A stretch of DNA of 64,000 nucleotides from CAJBLF01 sp964560855. GTDB taxonomy: Bacteria > Patescibacteriota > Gracilibacteria > Absconditabacterales > Absconditicoccaceae. Positions 1 through 10,314 of the stretch are shown here, piece by piece. The position numbers and the translations under genes are program-made. The notes beneath the pieces are model-generated. The model was given only the letters and a program-made list of their open reading frames with translations. It was not told the origin of the DNA and searched no databases. The DNA is taken from NCBI GenBank assembly GCA_964560855.1, contig CAZLLU010000002.1, positions 11,774 to 75,773 of the forward strand, in the 5' to 3' direction. How positions within the stretch are numbered: the stretch's first letter is position 1; each line of letters starts with the position of its first letter.

Positions 1-1353
1 AGTAAAAGAATAGCTTATGATACTTGATCATTCAGCGAGTGTAGCTCCCCATGGAGTGGTACATCCTGCACAATTAGCGAAATAACTCGTAGTAGGAAAT
101 GTTGTACCAATGAGCGGTCCTGATCATGTGAATTTATGTCGCTTGCCTACATTACAGGTTACGGCCATTTTGACGCTATTGCATCAGAATTCTTCAGTAG
201 GAGCTGATCCTGTGTAGACAAAAATAGATTGAAGATGAGGGATATATCTATCGGAAAGATTATCGTAACATGCTCCAGATTCAACATTCTGACATTTCGT
301 ATAATGAAGAGATGGGTTGTATCATGACCGTGTACCATTAACACATTGTATAGTAATATCTACATCAGAACATGATTCATTGTTCGTTTGCATTCTGAGA
401 TTGTCAGTAAATACGGTGGCAAATGACCCGTTTAGTACAGATCCTGTTCCATCAATGATATTTGCACATGAAGCAGTATTCGCTTGGGTACATCCGCTAT
501 AGAGTCCTGCTTGTTGCGCAAGTCCATTTCCTGACCAAACTCCGTTGATGCAAGTAAGTGGTTTTAAAACATTAGCACATGTTCCTGCTCCGAGAGAAGT
601 AGGACTCGTATATGCGTTGAGTGATGAATTGTGCGGTACGGTGATAGCTGGGCTTACTCGAGTATTTACGCATCCGGTGAAATAGGAAGGATCCGTACAT
701 CATGTAGATATTCCTACTTGACCGAAAGTTCCATTACCTGATCGTGTACCATTGTAACAGGTGAGTGTCCTTTTTTGTGTAGCACATGTCTGTCCGATAC
801 CTGGTGTCGTGCCTGCATATCCGATAATTATCTCTCCATGGTCTCTGTAACTATTGGTCCGTACATCTACACATTGTGCTCGATTGGGATCGGTGCAGGA
901 CGCGAACGAGTAGAGTGATGCATTAGGTACGCCGGTGAATACACCATTGAGACATTGGAGATTTTGGCTCAATTGCTGACAACTCTGGGTATAGGTTGCT
1001 GACGCGGCTTTGTAGAGTACCTTAAAATCCAAATGGTTCGCTACAGTAGGCGTTGTACAACCGGTCCATGTATGCGGTATACATGATGCATATTTATATG
1101 TATCACCATAGGCGACGCTTCCGCTGACGCAGGTGATAGTTCCTAATGATTCATGGCAACTCTGGGTATACGTAGCTTCAGGAATGGAATATCATGTCCT
1201 CGAATGACCATCTGCAAGGGTTGTGTACGGACTTCGGGTAGGCAACAAAGAACAGTTCTGAGCATATGCGAAAGCGAAGAGAGAAACTGCTATCGTCATG
1301 ATAGATCCGATAACCTTACTGAGCCATGATGTTGTAGTGATTCTGTAGTTCAT
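1..1353 (-). CDS. Secreted Cys-rich repeat protein (3' end beyond window)
   Basis: The frame is open from ATG at 1353 to the window edge (451 codons) once TGA is read as Gly; six or more TGAs lie in it. The N terminus has a signal peptide: a short basic start, then a hydrophobic stretch ending in FAFAYA before QNCS. The rest is a loose series of Cys-containing units. ATYTQSC occurs twice, and C-x-NG segments recur as NGVWSGNG and NGTRSGNG. It starts 4 nt after the stop of the upstream membrane protein on the same strand, so the two are probably co-transcribed with the VirB4-like ATPase. I do not recognise a named family. The spaced cysteines suggest a disulfide-stabilised extracellular surface protein or adhesin, which is inference. 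Confidence 0.75.
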
Positions 1354-1357
1354 CGTC

Positions 1358-2386
1358 TTATTGATTTTGTGTAAAAGATTTTTTGGTGAAGAGCGATCCG
1401 ATCCCCTTAATGAACGTCATGATTTCTCTTGCTACAGGAAGATGCGGAAGGTGTTTCAACTGTATAGCCATGACCACATATCTTGAAGCGATCAAAAGTA
1501 TTCATGCATAATATGTCCGTACAGTGAAATCAGGTTTGATGAGGTAGACGAGTCCTGCAGCGATGATGAGTCCGATGAAATATTCGATAATGAGAGAAAT
1601 GTTCCCTTGGGTGTGTATGATGCGGCTATATTTCTCTTTTTCCTGGGCAATCTCGTTGTCCAAACTATATGCTGCCATTTTTCTGAAGACATTAACGAAC
1701 GACTTGCCGATATAGCGCAAAAATCACGTTACATATCCTCGGATTTCTTCCGGGTTTTTGAGAAAGAATCTATTGATAGTATATTTAGTCTTGGTGTTGA
1801 GAATATCGATATCCGACATCAGCGATGCTACTCTCAAAATGATAAGAATGATGATGATGCTAGTGATTGTGATACTACCGGTCATGCAGGCGATAATAAA
1901 TAACAACCGTCGGAGCAATGATTCCTTGATCCATCGATTAGGCTTGTCGAAGCTGTGTGCCTGATACCGGAGATAGATGTTGTAGATTGGTAAGTATTTG
2001 AGGATGATATCTTTTTTATTGCCTTCGATGGTGTATCCTTGGGATACATGGCTAGTGCTTTTTATTAGAGATATATCAGAAAGAATACTTACGACGCTGA
2101 TGATCAGGAGCCCTATAAGGATGAATATGCTGATTGTATAGGTTACACTTAGGATTTTGATGTCAAAAAGATAATTCAAAACACCTGAAGCTATCGTGAT
2201 AAGTCAGAAGAGAAGTGTGATGTATCCGAATTTGATATACCCTTGGATGAATTGTTTGTCTTGATCAGTAATGTCCCGATTTCCCTTCTTGAGCATATTT
2301 TGGACCAATGGCGCAAAAAACAGCGCTGCTGAGAGCGAAAGCTGTGTCTTGGTATTTGTATCTGTTGTTTTGAGCTCTTCTGCCAT
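1358..2386 (-). CDS. Polytopic membrane protein next to VirB4-like ATPase
   Basis: 342 aa from ATG 2386 to TAA 1358, with in-frame TGA (Gly) codons at 2204, 1724 and 1502. Hydrophobic segments occur near residues 55-75, 80-105, 170-195 and 265-290, separated by Lys-rich loops, so it is an integral membrane protein with a cytoplasmic hydrophilic N terminus (MAEELKTTDTNTKTQ). No family is recognised. Its place between a VirB4/TraC-type ATPase and a secreted repeat protein suggests it may be the membrane channel part of the same apparatus, in a VirB6-like role. That assignment comes from context only. Confidence 0.75.
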
Positions 2387-2470
2387 CTAAATGAATGAAT
2401 AATTAATAATTAAAAGTTAATAATGTTGGATTCTGTTTTTGTATAGACTATTGTAGGTATACGATAGGTG
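2387..2470 (-). promoter_or_regulatory. Repeat-rich leader with ACAATAGT box
   Basis: Read on the minus strand, ACAATAGTCTATAC (2454-2441) is followed by AACATTATTAAC and AT-rich repeats running into the ATG at 2386. The box and repeat arrangement recurs upstream of many genes in this window. No Shine-Dalgarno sequence is seen. Confidence 0.5.
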
Positions 2471-2523
2471 ATAATGATACAGTTCTTTCATTTTTCATTA
2501 TTCATTGTTAATTTTTTATTAAG

Positions 2524-4578
2524 TTATGCTACGTCAGTAGTGATGAATGCTTTTTCTTCAGGAGATGCTAAGATTTTCACGCCTACATGCTGGCTTCCTG
2601 CAAAGATGAGTCCTTCTCCGATTCCTGATGAGACGAGTCTTCTCTGCTCAGCTTCAGATAATCATAAGAGTTCATTCAATGCTTTGATAGAAGTTGTAGA
2701 TTGTTTGAGAAGTACTTGAAGCGCACAGTTGGAGATGATCGGTTTGCCGTATTTGCTTCTGACGAAATCTTCGATATCTTGCGAAATAACCGTGATTCAG
2801 AGTCCGTATTTTCTTGCTCTTTTGGTGATTCCAAAGAGGAATTCCGCAGAAGTTTCGTTTTGGAACATAATCCAGGCTTCATCACAGGCAAGCATTCTTT
2901 TTTTCTTTTGCGATCTTACTTTGGTCCAAATCCAGTTCAGAACATTGAACATCGCAGGTGTTTTCAGCGCGTCTTCCAAATCTCTGATACTGATGACGGT
3001 CAACTTATTGTTGATATCTATGTTTGTGTAATTGTTGAATACTTTACCGAAAGTTCCATTGACGTATTTACTTAATCTTAATGCTAATCTATCTCCACCT
3101 TCCATACCTTCGAGGACATTCATGAGGTCGCCCATGATAGGAGGTTGTTTTCCTTCGTAGCTGTCTGCATCAAGAGAGAATCATTTGAGCAAATAGGTGC
3201 TCTGCAATGCTTTGTCAAGCAATGCTTCTTCTTCTGGAGTACATCAGCCGATAAGGATTTGGATCATACCAATCAGACTCATGATGTGTGATCTGAGAAG
3301 ATCTCCCTTGCCGTATTCCACATCTTCGATCTTTGGTGGAATATCGAATGGATTCAGATATTGCTGTGAGTTCGTTGCAATATTTACATAGGTTCCGCCA
3401 ACTTTTTCGCAGAGCGCTTTATATTCGTTTTCTGGATCGATGATGATAACATCAATGCCATTGATAAGATATCTCAATGCTTCCAATTTGACCGTGAATG
3501 ATTTTCCGGCTCCGGATGTAGCAAGTATGACACTGTTCATATTCGGTAATTTCTGATTATATCTGTCGAAAATCACCAATCCTCAGGTATGGAGGTTAAC
3601 TCCATAGAGAATTCCTGTGTCCTGGACCATATCATTGGAAATAAATGGGAATCCACCTGCAAGTGAAGAGGTGACTGCACTTCTGCTAATTCCCAATTCA
3701 TCAGAGCATATAGGCAATCCAGAGACGAAGCCTTCGTCCATTCTTTGGATGGCATTCTTGATTCTGATTCCGTATCCTGAAATTTTCTGTTCCATTTTTT
3801 TCCCTGTTTCCTTTAATTTATCTTCTGTTTCATCATAGATATTGATGTAGAAAGAATTTTCGAAATATCTCTCTTCGCGGGTCGTTAATTTCTCTCTGAT
3901 CATCTCAACATCCCTATATTGCTGTTCTATTTCAGTATCGAGCGTGATTCCCTTTTGCATAGCGTCTTTTACTTCCGATTTGAGCTGTGTAGCTCTGTTT
4001 TTGAGCATGGATTGGATGGCTGCATCATCTTCGGGATAGATAAATCGGCTCATATCTCGTTTAGCATGGAATCCAAAGATATCTCTTGTCCGCAATGCGT
4101 CGATATATGATGGATAGCTCTGCGCATAATATGTCTTTCCCAAAAGTCCTGACACATTGTAGTGCGTCGGTTTAAATTCCCGGTAGGATGGCGCAATATG
4201 GGTCTTGTAGTCATGGATGACACTGGTGTATTCTTTTTCTGTTTCGGTGATGTATTGTCTCATCTTGCTAGTGAGCTTCGAATCATTGTATTGATCATCT
4301 GGGATCTCGAGAAGGTATTTCACCTGATCCTTGAGTTCTTTATTCTTGATGTCAGCATTTTCCGGCAACGATGCTTTGGCCTTACCACCGAGCAGTGTCG
4401 TAGGTGCAGCTATAGCTCATTTTTTTGGGAATAAACTCGGAAAAATTTCCGACAAAATCTTGTCGAAAAATCACATCTTCTCTGCTTTTGCAGGAGCTTG
4501 GAATAGCGGATATCCGCCATCGGCGACCTGAGTGCTGTAGTCCGTATCGTAGACGACGTTGGTGATGGTTTCGTTCAT
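2524..4578 (-). CDS. VirB4/TraC-family ATPase of a type IV secretion-like system
   Basis: 684 aa from ATG 4578 to TAA 2524, reading TGA as Gly. The first ~330 residues match the VirB4 N-terminal region in position. A P-loop with GAGKS lies near residue 356 (ATSGAGKSFTVK), followed by the VirB4-typical IDPENEY about 30 residues on. The Walker B segment MLACDEAWIMFQ lies near residue 562, followed by ITKRARKYG. VirB4 proteins are cytoplasmic ATPases that power type IV secretion or conjugation and assemble pili. Neighbours on the same strand are a polytopic membrane protein and a signal-peptide repeat protein. No relaxase or VirD4 is in view, so secretion or surface assembly is more likely than conjugation, though the window edge limits this. 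Confidence 0.92.
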
Positions 4579-4682
4579 TATGCTAGCAAAGCTATACTAA
4601 AAGGCATCCTTAGTTATGCTCTAAGTATATCCGGCAATAGCCCTAGAAGCAAAAAAAGTGCCTTTATAGTTACTATTTAAGG

Positions 4683-4735
4683 TTGACAAACAAAAAAATA
4701 TCTGATACTTGTTGACTTTATATATAAAATATACA
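4683..4735 (+). promoter_or_regulatory. Possible promoter region with two TTGAC boxes
   Basis: TTGACA (4683-4688) and TTGACT (4712-4717) lie in AT-rich sequence upstream of the ATG at 4774, with GATACT (4704) and TATACA (4730) as possible -10 boxes. Spacings are not ideal (15 and 12 nt), so exact use is uncertain. Confidence 0.4.
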
Positions 4736-4773
4736 TAAGAAAAGTAAAGAAAATAACTAAAAACAAAAAACTT

Positions 4774-5163
4774 ATGAAAACAAAAATTTTGATTTTGATG
4801 GACGAGCATTGTCAGCATGAAAGTATGCTTGCTCGTGAATTAAAAGCGTTGTCAGAAAACTATGAAGTGTCGCTTGCAGATTCAATCATAGATGCTTTGG
4901 ATAAAATAACTAAGGCTAAAATTGAAAAGAATCCAATCCGAGGACTGGTATTTGAGAGAAAAACTTTAACATTAAGTCCTGGAGCATGTAGGTTGGTATG
5001 CCAACTCGCTGCAAACCATTCAGCCCAGCATGTCACTGCAATCAATATGATCCATAATGATCAAGATGAATACGCAAGAAAATGTGCTGTCAGTGTAAAT
5101 TACTGTCGCCCAGATAATTGGCGGCATGTTAAAGTAATGTTCGATAACAATTTTAAAATGTAA
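4774..5163 (+). CDS. Hypothetical protein, 129 aa
   Basis: ATG 4774 to TAA 5161-5163, with no internal TGA. The start MKTKILILMDE with a later DSIIDAL resembles the beta-strand and helix opening of response-regulator or Rossmann-like folds, but the phosphoacceptor pattern is not clear and I would not assign it. Promoter-like TTGAC boxes precede it and a strong intrinsic terminator follows directly, so it is probably a monocistronic unit. It is divergent from the VirB4 gene. Confidence 0.7.
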   Translation: MKTKILILMDEHCQHESMLARELKALSENYEVSLADSIIDALDKITKAKIEKNPIRGLVFERKTLTLSPGACRLVCQLAANHSAQHVTAINMIHNDQDEYARKCAVSVNYCRPDNWRHVKVMFDNNFKM

Positions 5164-5170
5164 TTAAGTT

Positions 5171-5196
5171 CCCGGGATTTCCCGGGGTTTTTTTTG
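5171..5196 (+). terminator. Intrinsic terminator
   Basis: CCCGGGA-TT-TCCCGGG hairpin followed by eight T residues, just after the stop of the 129-aa ORF. Confidence 0.85.
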
Positions 5197-5205
5197 TACT
5201 CTGCA

Positions 5206-5278
5206 GACGTCATTCCCGACTTGATCGGGAATCTATACATAGTAAAATGGATTCCCGCTTTTGCGGGAATGACGTAGT
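5206..5278. repeat. REP-like palindromic repeat (GTCATTCCCG family)
   Basis: CGTCATTCCCG...CGGGAATC is followed by an inverted copy, GGATTCCCGC...GCGGGAATGACG. The same sequence type occurs near 35240 and 40570, and a fragment near 56953. It resembles REP elements widespread in bacteria. It sits between the convergent ends of the 129-aa ORF and the priA-like gene. Confidence 0.75.
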
Positions 5279-5338
5279 ATAAAAAAAACGGAATGACGCC
5301 AATGTAGTGATGAAGCAGAGTGCCTGTTATATGCCTTA

Positions 5339-6391
5339 TTATACAATCGATTCCGCCATCCAATCGACTTTGAACCCTTTCTTTGCAAGATTCAATTTTG
5401 TGAAAATAATATCCATAAAATTCCTGACGTTCGGTCATTTCAAGATGATGTTGTATCTATATTTTCCGAACATTTTATAGATCAGCGGAGGAGTGGAGTA
5501 GATTTCCAGATCGGTGATCTGATATTTCTCTTTCAGATAGAGGAGCTCTTTGTGTAAGGTATCGACCTTGGTATACAGCGATTCCTCGATTTCATTTTTA
5601 TACAAGATTATGCACAATTCTCCGAAAGGAGGATAGCCGTTCGTTTTTCTGAATATATTATCTTTTTCGTAGAATTTTTCTTTGCTCATCTGGCAGGCTG
5701 TGCGAATGCTGTACTGATCTGGGTTGAAGGATTGTACGATAAAATTCGCCGTAGTATGTTTTGCAAACGTTTCATACAAAAAATAGAAATTTCTTTCTGC
5801 TGAAGTATAATCTGGAATATTTAATCCGAGATCGGCGTTAAGAAAAACTACGAGGTCAAACGGCGCGTTTTTCGGAGGACAGGTGAGGAGAGAAGTTCAG
5901 ATAATTATTTGATGATTAGCAATCTCTTCTTGCAATCTCTTGATCTTATTTGGAGAATTCACGCTTTCGGACTCGATAATCAATGAATCTTTTTTATATT
6001 CGTTTTTCAGGAACTCAGCGACTTTTTGTGTTCATAGCCCAAACTCTTTTATTTTTTTGCTACGACAAACGGGGCAAGATATCGGTACGTTGTATTGGGT
6101 TTTGCAGATATGGCAGAGGCCGATAGTCTCTCCCGATTCAAGTCTATGATAACTGATGCTGACATCGCAATTCTTACATTTAGGAATATGTCCGCACTCG
6201 TGGCAGATGACTCATCACGAGTAGCCTTTCTTGTTGACGAGGATTCAGATTTTTTTCCCTTGTTTGAGGCATTTTTCTATACCATTGAGCGCTAACTGAG
6301 AAAAGTGAGGAGCGAGCTCCTTTGTCATATTCACCAGAAAGATAGACTTTTTCTTTCCTTGGATGTTGTGATCAAAACGTTCATAATTCAT
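5339..6391 (-). CDS. priA: PriA-like primosomal helicase, C-terminal half only
   Basis: 350 aa from ATG 6391 to TAA 5339, with TGA as Gly in several places. The PriA zinc-binding insert is clear (CHECGHIPKCKNC, then CHICKTQYNVPISCPVC). It is preceded by the helicase motif KKIGILVNKKGYSGVI and followed by LADLGLN-type and YPPFGEL segments of PriA domain 4. PriA normally exceeds 700 aa, with a 3'-DNA-binding domain and Walker A/B helicase lobe in front; neither is present here. The frame stays open only ~100 nt upstream of this ATG, to a TAA at 6488. Dus lies upstream on the same strand. It is either a truncated remnant or a reduced PriA. The family call is firm; activity is doubtful. Confidence 0.8.
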
Positions 6392-6487
6392 ACGCTGTAT
6401 GGTATGTATTGGAAAACCGGAAAAAAGTCCAAGTCGGAAGGTAAGATTGACTTTTATGAGAAAATTGATATAGCATAAAAAATATCA

Positions 6488-6652
6488 TTATAAAACCCCC
6501 GTCTTTTGGAATATTGCGGCGGATTTCTTGGAAAAAAAGTGGACAAAAAACGTCGTCATGATGCCGAGTGCATGGGTTGGAAATCTATCGATCTCATAGA
6601 AATCGTTGATTGTATCGTGATACACGAGTCTGTCATATAGGCAGTTTTTTTT
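6488..6652 (-). other. Gap between dus and priA-like gene
   Basis: About 165 nt. It holds a run of ten A (minus strand) directly after the dus stop, then an open stretch of ~53 codons in the dus frame ending at a TAA, with a possible internal ATG giving only 23 codons. It could be degraded coding sequence. No helicase motif is seen. Confidence 0.4.
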
Positions 6653-7741
6653 TTATCAGAAAAATTTCTGAATTGCTTCGACGAGCGGCTCGTATTCTGT
6701 GATCGTACTCAATTTCTGTTTCAGTTCCTTGGATCACGGGATTCATTTCAGATATTGGAAAAGATGCTTTCTAAACTCTACGACGACCATCTGCGGCACC
6801 TCTTTTTTCACTGTTCTTGGCTTGTTCGGCATCGCTAATATATCTTTGAATTTCGCTTTCTGCTTCTGGAAAAAATGCTCGTAGGCAACGGCGTAATTGA
6901 GATGTTTCAGTATTGTCGCTTTCACTTCTTTTTTGCTTGGGATATGTGGCGTGAAGATCCATGGATTTCCTATTGCAGCTTGTCCGATCATGATGCCATC
7001 CAGATTTCATTTTACCATCTCGATATCTTCGTACTGTTTGATTCCTCCGTTTCCGATGATTTTACATTTCTTGTTCGCTTTTTTCTTCAGATCATAGATG
7101 AATTTCCAGGCAACATCGCCGGAATATATTTGTTTTGTCGTCCTTCCATGGACGGAAATCCTATCGACGTAGTTGCTCGCTTCGACAAGAAAATCAAATT
7201 GTTTTTTCACATCCTTTTCATCGAGCCCGATTCTCGTTTTGATGCTCAGCGGCATCTTCACCGTTTTGCGTAAGGATTTCAGCAACGCTAACGACTTTAT
7301 TTTATTTTTCAGTAACGCGCTTCCTCAACCGGTATTCATTACGTTTCTGGCGGGACATCACATATTCAACTCTATTCAAGAAAATGTAGAGCTCAGAATT
7401 CAGAATTCAGAATTATCGGATTTTTTTTTGTTTTTTTCTGAATTCTGCATTTTGCATTCTGCATTCAAAAAATATTTTTTTTCGATATCCTTGAAACATT
7501 TGGTGAGAAATTTTTCATCAGATCCGAATATCTGCATCGTCACGTGCTTCTGATCTTTGTCCGTCAAAAGGTGCTTTGCAACGCCGATAGGATTGATAAC
7601 GTATCCGTCTGCGTTCATGAATTCGGTCCGAAGATATAATTGATGTTTTTTCTTCTCTCCATATTTGTCGAAAATTTCCTTCACAATTTGGCGGAAGGCA
7701 CAATCCGTATATCAGTCCATGGGCGCTAAACCAAGTATCAT
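6653..7741 (-). CDS. dus: tRNA-dihydrouridine synthase with repeat-derived insert
   Basis: 362 aa from ATG 7741 to TAA 6653. The N-terminal FMN/barrel motif is MILGLAPMDGYTDCAFR. The catalytic-Cys motif reads NMGCPARNVMNTGGGSALL, with the Gly before Cys encoded by TGA at 7358. KTRIGLDE, ISVHGRT and IIGNGGI follow in family order, then IGQAAIGNPWIF. Dus enzymes reduce uridines in the tRNA D-loop using FMN and NADPH. About 28 extra residues (roughly 7382-7468, including KMQNSE and DNSEF) lie just before the GCP motif and are encoded by AATTCTG-type repeats that also occur between genes. Codon order is otherwise intact, so the protein is probably functional. Confidence 0.93.
7382..7468 (-). repeat. 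Simple repeat inside dus
   Basis: Two runs, GAATTCA-type (7391-7413) and TTCTGCATTTTGCATTCTGC (7438 on), surround a T-rich stretch. They are read in frame within Dus and include a TGA at 7400. Confidence 0.7.
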
Positions 7742-7877
7742 ATGTATAGAAATTAGAGAATAGAGATTGAAATGTATCATAGGGAATGTCTGGAGGATTT
7801 CCAGCGGGAGAAATATGATTTTATAGGTTGACTTTCGTGAATAATTTTATATAAGGAGTTCTCCAAAAAAAATTTTT

Positions 7878-8213
7878 ATGAACAAAAAAAGTATACCAAC
7901 GGATTTTTTATTGCTACAAGAAAAGAAAAAAGAGTTAAAAATTTTAGCTCAAGAAATTAAAGAGAAAAAAACTGAGTTTAACAAACTTCAAAGAGAGTTA
8001 GGTAAGATTCCAAAAAAAAACTTGGAAGAAAGGCATGAGATACGAAGGAGAATTTATTCTTGTGTAGACCAACGTAAAGAACTGACTCGTATATATCGTC
8101 ATCTAAACGTTGCCTATGGTGAGCTCAGAGGAATAAATAGGTCGGAAATAGAAAAAATTCTAGTCAAAGCAAAAAAATTATCCGAAGAACTCATTGATGA
8201 ACTCAAGTCATAG
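7878..8213 (+). CDS. Small coiled-coil hypothetical protein
   Basis: 111 aa from ATG 7878 to TAG 8211-8213, with no TGA codons. It is very rich in Lys and Glu, with heptad-like leucines from residue 10 to 60 (LLLQEKKKELKILAQEIKE), so it is probably a helical coiled coil. No family is recognised. A clear terminator follows. It is divergent from dus, with an A-rich leader of about 130 nt. It may be a nucleic-acid-binding or structural protein; composition alone does not decide. Confidence 0.7.
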   Translation: MNKKSIPTDFLLLQEKKKELKILAQEIKEKKTEFNKLQRELGKIPKKNLEERHEIRRRIYSCVDQRKELTRIYRHLNVAYGELRGINRSEIEKILVKAKKLSEELIDELKS

Positions 8214-8233
8214 GCACACCTATCGGCTTGAAC

Positions 8234-8264
8234 AGCTATGCACTATTGTAGCATAGCTTTTTTT
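8234..8264 (+). terminator. Intrinsic terminator
   Basis: AGCTATGC / GCATAGCT stem with a 9-nt loop, then six T. Confidence 0.85.
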
Positions 8265-8300
8265 GTTTGTTTTTTTGTCCATAAACGCTATAGGTCAGAT

Positions 8301-9056
8301 ATGTCCAGGTTACGTCGAAAGATAGAATATTTCCTTTGGAAGTTGGAGGGGCGATTCAGATCGTTGATTTTTTTCCTGTTCATCCTTTCGGTATTTCTCG
8401 TTCTTCAATACAAACGGCAGAATCCATGAATGACGCCATTGATGCCAATCAGGTTCGTCGAACAAGCCATTGACGGGGAATTTATCGCGCCTAAACACTT
8501 TCGGGTACCGATAGAACAGATTTCCAACAATATAATCTACGGCGTGATAGCGGGGGAGGATCAAAGATATCTCGATCATCGGGGTGTGGATTTTCAAGCG
8601 TTGCGAGCAGCGATGAAAAAAAATATCAAAAATAAATCACTGAGCATCGGTGGCAGTACAATCACCCAGCAGACAGCAAAAAATGTCTTTCTTCGGCCGG
8701 ATCGTACGCTCTTCAGAAAAGCCGTAGAATTCTATTTTGCTCTGGCGATGGAACTCATGCGAAGCAAAGAAAGGATTATGGAAGTCTATCTGAATATCAT
8801 AGAATTCTGAAATGGTATTTACGGAGTAGAGCAAGCATCACAATATTACTTTGATAAACACGCAGCGGATCTTACACAGAGTCAGGCAAGCTTTCTCGTA
8901 GCGATAATGCCCAATCCGAGATATTATCAATCACATAGATACAACAGTCGGGTCTCATTTAGAAAAGGTGCCATCAGCAGAAGCATCTCTAGCATGAAAA
9001 GGAATAAAGAGATCAAAGCCTTCGTCGAAGGCACCAAAAATAATGTTGATAAGTAA
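8301..9056 (+). CDS. mtgA: Monofunctional peptidoglycan transglycosylase (GT51)
   Basis: 251 aa from ATG 8301 to TAA 9054-9056, with TGA (Gly) at 8427 and 8808. A single N-terminal membrane anchor (RSLIFFLFILSVFLVLQY) precedes the GT51 motifs: the catalytic Glu region AGEDQRYLDHRGVD, then GGSTITQQTAKN, then RKAVEFYFALAMELMRSKE, then YLNIIEFGNGIYGV. The family polymerises lipid II into glycan strands at the outer face of the cytoplasmic membrane. There is no transpeptidase domain, so it is the monofunctional type. A DedA-family gene follows after 46 nt on the same strand. Confidence 0.93.
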
Positions 9057-9102
9057 TCCGGTATTCCTATAGTTTTGGCGTTTTACTCTTATTTTTTTTC
9101 TG

Positions 9103-9732
9103 ATGTTTGATTTTCTCAATCCACTCATAGATCGATATATGACCAATATCAACTATCGGAGCATAAGCGCGCTGATGACGATAGAGAGTTCGTTTATTCC
9201 GTTTCCTTCCGAGGTCATTGTCCCTCCTGCATGATGGAAAGTAGCTCAGGGATTGCTTAACGGTCGGCTTGTAATGTTGTCAGTGACGATAGGAGCTTTG
9301 CTTGGAGCCTTGATCAATTACTATCTAGCATTCCGATTGTGAAGAAAAATTATCTACAGATTAGCAGATACACGCCGAGCACATATGATTTTCATTACCA
9401 AAGAATCTATAGAAACAGCAGAGACCTATTTCCGTAAGCATGGAAAAATCTCTACCTTTATCGGACGTTTGATCCCTGCTGTCCGTCAACTTATTTCTAT
9501 CCCAGCTGGTTTGGCAAAGATGGATATGGGGCACTTTGTCTTGTATACGTGCTTGTGAGCAGGATTGCGAAATTTAATCTTATTTATCGCAGGATATCTA
9601 CTTGGTCAGCATCGAGATAAGGTCATCGAATACAATCATATTTTCAAAATTATTGTGTATGCGATTATCGCTGCAGTAATTGCGTATTTCATCATTCGTT
9701 ACTTTCTCCGCAGAAGAAAAGTCAAAAATTAA
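9103..9732 (+). CDS. DedA-family membrane protein
   Basis: 209 aa from ATG 9103 to TAA 9730-9732. It is visible only with TGA as Gly, which occurs in PPAGWK, FRLGRK and CLGAGL. Family signatures are the early ESSFIPFPSEV motif and FIGRLIPAVRQLISIPAG, with several membrane helices and a basic C terminus (FLRRRKVKN). DedA/SNARE-associated proteins are polytopic membrane proteins linked to lipid (undecaprenyl phosphate or phospholipid) flipping and envelope homeostasis. It lies directly downstream of the transglycosylase, which fits an envelope role. Confidence 0.9.
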
Positions 9733-9734
9733 CA

Positions 9735-9789
9735 TCAGAAAATAATAAAAAAATTCTGCATTCTGAATTTTACATTCTGAATTTTTTAT
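9735..9789. repeat. AATTCTG-type simple repeat
   Basis: Intergenic ATTCTGCATTCTGAATTTT-type repeats between the DedA and SpoU genes, the same family as the repeats inside dus, mutS and gltX. Confidence 0.7.
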
Positions 9790-9790
9790 C

Positions 9791-10252
9791 ATGAATGTCG
9801 TTATCCTTGAAAATATACGTTCCGCCTATAATGTGGGCAATATTATCCGTACCGCTGATTCATTGTGATGGGATGTCCGGCTTACCTGATATACGCCATC
9901 ACCCGAAGATACACAGAAAGTCGTGAAAACGTCGTTGTGAGCAGAAAAAAATGTGTGATTGAAACAATTTGGCCATACACCGGAGGCTATTGAATTCGCA
10001 AAAAAAGAATGAATGCTTGTCATCGCTGCAGAGATAACTCAGGACTCTATTCCGCTCGATACGCTCAAAAAAGGAAAGGAATCCTGAATAGCCATCATAT
10101 TTTGAAACGAGGTCGACGGAGTATTGGATTCTTCATTGAAACTCGTTGATCATGTCGTTCATATCCCAATGCATGGCATCAAGGAGTCGATGAATGTAGG
10201 GCAGAGCTCGGCTATTTTTATGCGAGCATGCAATCAGCTTAATATAAGATAA
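9791..10252 (+). CDS. SpoU/TrmH-family RNA 2'-O-methyltransferase
   Basis: 153 aa from ATG 9791 to TAA 10250-10252, with about ten TGA codons, so it is unreadable in the standard code. SPOUT motifs are present in order: motif 1 YNVGNIIRTADS, motif 2 IIFGNEVDGV, motif 3 HIPMHGIKESMNVGQS. The SPOUT knot binds SAM and methylates ribose in tRNA or rRNA. The protein is the minimal catalytic domain without an N-terminal RNA-binding extension, so the target cannot be told from sequence; TrmL or TrmH type are both possible. Confidence 0.9.
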
Positions 10253-10256
10253 AGAC

Positions 10257-10284
10257 TTGCTATTTTGCTAAAAATATGTATAGT
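10257..10284 (+). promoter_or_regulatory. Promoter (TTGCTA-16-TATAGT)
   Basis: TTGCTA (10257-10262) and TATAGT (10279-10284) have a 16-nt spacer. This favours the downstream ATG at 10315 over the earlier ATG at 10276, which would overlap the -10 box. Confidence 0.6.
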
Positions 10285-10314
10285 ATTTGGGTTAAACTAA
10301 AAAACATATATTAT

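Noticed and set aside
6491..6652. C-terminal extension of Dus across the A10 run by frameshifting
   Set aside because: Dus is complete at the TAA; the following stretch has no Dus similarity and slipping frames close quickly.
7400..7684. Repeat-containing dus 5' part as a separate small gene
   Set aside because: It carries APMDG... in the same frame as the GCP motif and joins it through a TGA, so it is one Dus protein.
10276..10314. Earlier ATG for the 163-aa hypothetical
   Set aside because: It overlaps the predicted -10 box TATAGT, so it could not be in the transcript from that promoter.
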